Part shown: piece after piece, positions 61,529 to 64,000 of the stretch
Position numbering within the stretch: the first letter of the stretch is position 1
How the letters are laid out: the number at the start of each line of letters is the position of its first letter
Assembly (NCBI RefSeq): GCF_042675665.1
Contig: NZ_JBHTJI010000001.1
Location: 806,001-870,000, forward strand
Reading direction: 5' to 3'
Length of the DNA: 64,000 nt
Source of the DNA: Mariniflexile jejuense
GTDB taxonomy: Bacteria > Bacteroidota > Bacteroidia > Flavobacteriales > Flavobacteriaceae
Position numbers and translations under genes: made by a program
The notes under the pieces: generated by a model
Databases searched by the model: none
What the model saw: only the letters and a program-made list of their open reading frames with translations
What the model was told of the DNA's origin: nothing

Positions 61529-62398
61529 ATGAGAATACTTTTAACATTTTTAGCTTTATTATTGGTTCAAAGTGTATTTGCTGACGAACCAAGACTGAGA
61601 TATTCTTTTAAAAGCAAAAATGGCTATTTCGAATTGAGACCATCTGACACAATTTTTTCGGATAATAAAGTTTATACAGATAGATATTATTGGGGATTGT
61701 ATGATTTGAGGACAAATAGAAAACTCTATACTATCAAAAACGATAGTCTATTAATTGAAACAAAGACTGCACGAGTATCAGAGAACGGAGAAAATGTAAT
61801 AATTGTTGATGATTATAGTGGAGGCTTTGGGATTCCAAATTTTGAAGTTGTCCATTTTTACAATAAAGAAAAATTATTAAACACACTCACTCTAGGGAAT
61901 TTATTGGACAATATGTGTAGTGTTTCTTATTCTGTTAGTCATATGACTTGGTGTTTTGACTTTGACTTCTTAACTGAAAAATCATTTAAAATTGAAACAT
62001 ATGAATATTTTAATTATCGTTTTGATTTAAATGGAAACCTCATTGACAAAACATCAGATGACCGAATACAATCTGATGACGACATTGTTTCGGCAAGAAT
62101 AAAACGGTTGGAAAAGAATAAATACTCTTTCATAATAAAAAAGTCCATAAGGAATAAGTATAAACCAGATACTGAAATTGTTTTAAATGTTTCTGACAAA
62201 CTTATGAGAAAGATACACGGTAAATTCTACGGTTTTCTACCTTCAAGAAACAAGAAAATGGAGACTGAATTTTATAAAACTTTTATATTAAGAGACAAAA
62301 AACCTATACAAACAGAATTTGGATTTCCAATTTATAATGGAGATAATTCTTGTAATATAATAAATATAAAAACGGCAGGTAACAATGGCTATAAGTAA
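61529..62398 (+). CDS. Hypothetical secreted protein, accessory gene
   Basis: A 289-aa protein with a Sec signal peptide (MRILLTFLALLLVQSVFA) and then a beta-rich, tyrosine- and aspartate-rich body (YTDRYYWGLYDLRTNRKLYTI; NVIIVDDYSGGFGIPNFEV). I know no family for it. A TTG at 61517 is in frame, but ATG 61529 starts the signal peptide properly. The last codons (KTAGNNGYK) are encoded by the repeat element that follows. It is flanked by inverted GTTACCTGCC/GGCAGGTAAC and stands alone between metK and the tRNA, which suggests an acquired gene. Confidence 0.65.
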   Translation: MRILLTFLALLLVQSVFADEPRLRYSFKSKNGYFELRPSDTIFSDNKVYTDRYYWGLYDLRTNRKLYTIKNDSLLIETKTARVSENGENVIIVDDYSGGFGIPNFEVVHFYNKEKLLNTLTLGNLLDNMCSVSYSVSHMTWCFDFDFLTEKSFKIETYEYFNYRFDLNGNLIDKTSDDRIQSDDDIVSARIKRLEKNKYSFIIKKSIRNKYKPDTEIVLNVSDKLMRKIHGKFYGFLPSRNKKMETEFYKTFILRDKKPIQTEFGFPIYNGDNSCNIINIKTAGNNGYK

Positions 62399-62494
62399 TT
62401 GCTTGTTCTCGTCTACTTCTGAAAATCCTCTCGGATTTTCAGTTTGGTGTGTACTTGCAAAGTTAAGTGCTAACTCACGCAACTACTCATAGCC
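62374..62494. repeat. Structured 3' element of the accessory gene (cassette-end-like)
   Basis: GGCAGGTAAC, then GGCTATAAGTAATTGC (62387-62402) pairing with GCAACTACTCATAGCC (62479-62494, 14 of 16 positions), enclosing a perfect 10-base hairpin CTGAAAATCC/GGATTTTCAG (62419-62442). GTTAAAC follows at 62501-62507, which fits the integron core site GTTRRRY, but the partner core site does not fit. I recall the same type of element as a dispersed repeat in Flavobacteriaceae. No integrase is in the window. Confidence 0.55.
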
Positions 62495-62534
62495 GAGACC
62501 GTTAAACGACCCTTCTCAAAAAACAAAATAAAAC

Positions 62535-62563
62535 AAAAAAGCAAGCCTTTCAGCTTGCTTTTT
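62535..62563 (-). terminator. Terminator downstream of tRNA-Tyr
   Basis: AAAAAGCAAGC and GCTTGCTTTTT arms with a 6-base loop, 9 bases after the tRNA's 3' end on the minus strand; it is symmetric and would also stop plus-strand readthrough from the accessory gene. Confidence 0.85.
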
Positions 62564-62571
62564 AAATTCCG

Positions 62572-62653
<82 letters not shown>

Positions 62654-62711
62654 AAAACCGTGCGCAAATATATTATAGTTTATCAACTATGCAAAATAAA
62701 AGTGCGCTATT

Positions 62712-64000
62712 TTACAATTGGTATCGCAATCTAAACGATACAAATAAAGGTTGTATGAAATACTCGGTTGCACTAACCGATACATTACTAGTACTTGTAT
62801 TATTCTGCGCCTTGGTATTGAATAAGTTAGTCGCTTTTATTTCGTATTCTAACTTGGCATCTTTATTTTTTCGATAATTTATTGATGCGTTTAAAAACTC
62901 GTAACTATTTAAAGTTTTTGTAGCATCGCTAAAATTATTATATGAATAATCGGCATTAAACGTTATTGTTTTAAAAATTAAAGCATCAAAATTGATAGAT
63001 GGCGATTTTGTATAAAACTTAGTGTTACTGTTTCCTTGGTTATTATCTTGTATGGTATAACGGTAGGCAACCTCAACATTTGGTGCTGTTTTAAAATTGG
63101 TTCTTAATTCCGTTCTATAGGTTTGTGAAAAACTTTCGCTAACCGATTGTACATTTTGAATAAACTGATTGAATTTTGAATAATTAAAATTACCATTTAC
63201 CGAAGCTCTAAGTTTTCCGAAAGTACGCTGAAAACGCCCATTTGCACTAGCACTTTCATCGGCTAAACCAGAATTGAATGGCAAACTAACGCGCACCACA
63301 CTTCCTGGTTCAAATATTGACGTCGTTCTAATGTTATCAATGCTTTTGTTGTAATTTAAACTAGCAAACACATTGGTATAGTTAAACATGTTAAAACTAA
63401 AATACGACAGGTTTATATTGTGCGATAGGGCATTTTCTAAATCTGGACTACCAGCATACAGCGAGCTATAGCTATTTAAAACTAACCCACTTGCAAACTT
63501 AGATACATCTGTAAACTGTGTTTGCATTTTATAATTAAAGGTTACTTGCTCACTCTTTTTTAATTGAATTAAGGTGGTGAAATCTGGCAAAAGTCTGAAA
63601 AAATTATCAGTAGTTTTTGTGTTAAACTGCGTATTGTTTGTAGCGTAGGCGTGCACTGAAACACCTGGTGTAAATGTAAATTTACCCGATTTTAATCTGT
63701 AATGCGCTGCTAAATAAACATCACTAAAATTGTATTTAATATCATTTACATCTAAACCACTATTTATAGTTGGTGTTGGGTTGAAGATAGCTCCATTGTC
63801 TAAAAACTGAAAAATTTCAGAGTTAAATTGTTGTGTACTTAGTATTGTTCCGAAGGTAAAATTGATATCACTTTTATTATTAAGGATGTTCCAATAATCT
63901 AATTTTGCATCCATTTGATTGGATTTTACGCGTTTATCTTGCGCAATATTATAGCCTACTTGCGCACCATCTAACCCTAAATTATTGGCTGTGCCATCAT
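62712..64000 (-). CDS. Outer-membrane beta-barrel (TonB-dependent receptor-like) protein, 5' part outside the window
   Basis: The C-terminal 429 or so residues of a large outer-membrane barrel. The frame stays open through the window edge at 64000, so the internal Met at 63914 is not the start. Alternating strands such as GKFTFTPGVSVHAYATNNTQF, YTNVFASLNYNKSIDNIRTTSIF and ITFNADYSYNNFSDATKTLNSYEFLNASINYR end in a strand with a terminal aromatic/Leu pattern (FVSFRLRYQL) used by the BAM machinery. It fits the 'outer membrane beta-barrel' family with a CarboxypepD-like N-terminus common in Bacteroidota, but plug and ligand cannot be judged. Confidence 0.8.
   Translation of the reverse strand, partial: DGTANNLGLDGAQVGYNIAQDKRVKSNQMDAKLDYWNILNNKSDINFTFGTILSTQQFNSEIFQFLDNGAIFNPTPTINSGLDVNDIKYNFSDVYLAAHYRLKSGKFTFTPGVSVHAYATNNTQFNTKTTDNFFRLLPDFTTLIQLKKSEQVTFNYKMQTQFTDVSKFASGLVLNSYSSLYAGSPDLENALSHNINLSYFSFNMFNYTNVFASLNYNKSIDNIRTTSIFEPGSVVRVSLPFNSGLADESASANGRFQRTFGKLRASVNGNFNYSKFNQFIQNVQSVSESFSQTYRTELRTNFKTAPNVEVAYRYTIQDNNQGNSNTKFYTKSPSINFDALIFKTITFNADYSYNNFSDATKTLNSYEFLNASINYRKNKDAKLEYEIKATNLFNTKAQNNTSTSNVSVSATEYFIQPLFVSFRLRYQL

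Overview
The window is AT-rich chromosomal DNA of a member of the Flavobacteriaceae (Bacteroidota). The evidence is a GldA gliding-motility ABC ATPase, promoters of the TTTG-N18-TAnnTTTG type, almost no Shine-Dalgarno sequences, GIN-domain lipoproteins, a TonB-type beta-barrel protein, and an N-acylated (Bacteroidota-type) arginine pathway. I cannot name the genus. The stretch is a dense block of amino-acid biosynthesis operons with few accessory genes; most of the novelty is in the leaders.

Layout. 1-4.4 kb: aromatic operon on the minus strand (pheA, aminotransferase, tyrA, DAHP synthase-chorismate mutase) behind a Phe/Tyr-rich leader peptide and attenuator. 4.4-8.8 kb: gldA, then pta-ackA on the plus strand. 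8.7-10.6 kb: GIN-domain lipoprotein and a PagL-like lipid A deacylase. 10.6-15.9 kb: metF, a small hypothetical gene and a split metH, behind a SAM-I riboswitch. 16.0-26.1 kb: cysteine and sulfate assimilation (cysM, cysE, ferredoxin-NADP reductase, siroheme genes, HEPN-tailed sulfite reductase, cysN, cysD, cysH, DUF2061) with an Rrf2 regulator upstream and a dyad over the promoter. 26.1-27.0 kb: a TPR lipoprotein pseudogene with two in-frame stops. 27.0-33.2 kb: metZ, a trifunctional MetX-aspartokinase-homoserine dehydrogenase fusion and metY, behind a second SAM-I riboswitch. 33.3-39.1 kb: an unrecognised helical-repeat protein, leuAB and an HtrA-like lipoprotein. 39.2-50.8 kb: one eleven-gene arginine plus proline operon behind two Arg/Pro-containing mini-ORFs. 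50.9-52.5 kb: gapN. 52.7-59.9 kb: ilvDBNCA behind an Ile/Val leader peptide and attenuator. 60-64 kb: metK behind a SAM-II-like riboswitch, an accessory gene with a structured repeat at its 3' end, tRNA-Tyr, and the 3' part of a beta-barrel outer-membrane protein.

How it works together. Sulfide from the cys operon feeds cysteine and, through MetY/MetZ, homocysteine. MetH and MetF methylate it, and MetK makes the SAM that is sensed by three riboswitches of two classes. Aspartokinase/homoserine dehydrogenase is fused to the acyltransferase that commits homoserine to methionine, so it lies under SAM control. Aromatic and branched-chain operons carry ribosome-dependent attenuators with the same three-segment geometry: the last sensing codon lies 11 nt before the antiterminator strand in both. 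The arginine/proline operon has two short ORFs ending in Arg-Arg codons but no terminator I can see.

The most promising material for something undescribed is this set of peptide-coding leaders, especially the tandem Arg/Pro uORFs, together with the arginine pathway's substrate question (Ala90 in the transcarbamylase; a Cys-rich GNAT as the first gene).
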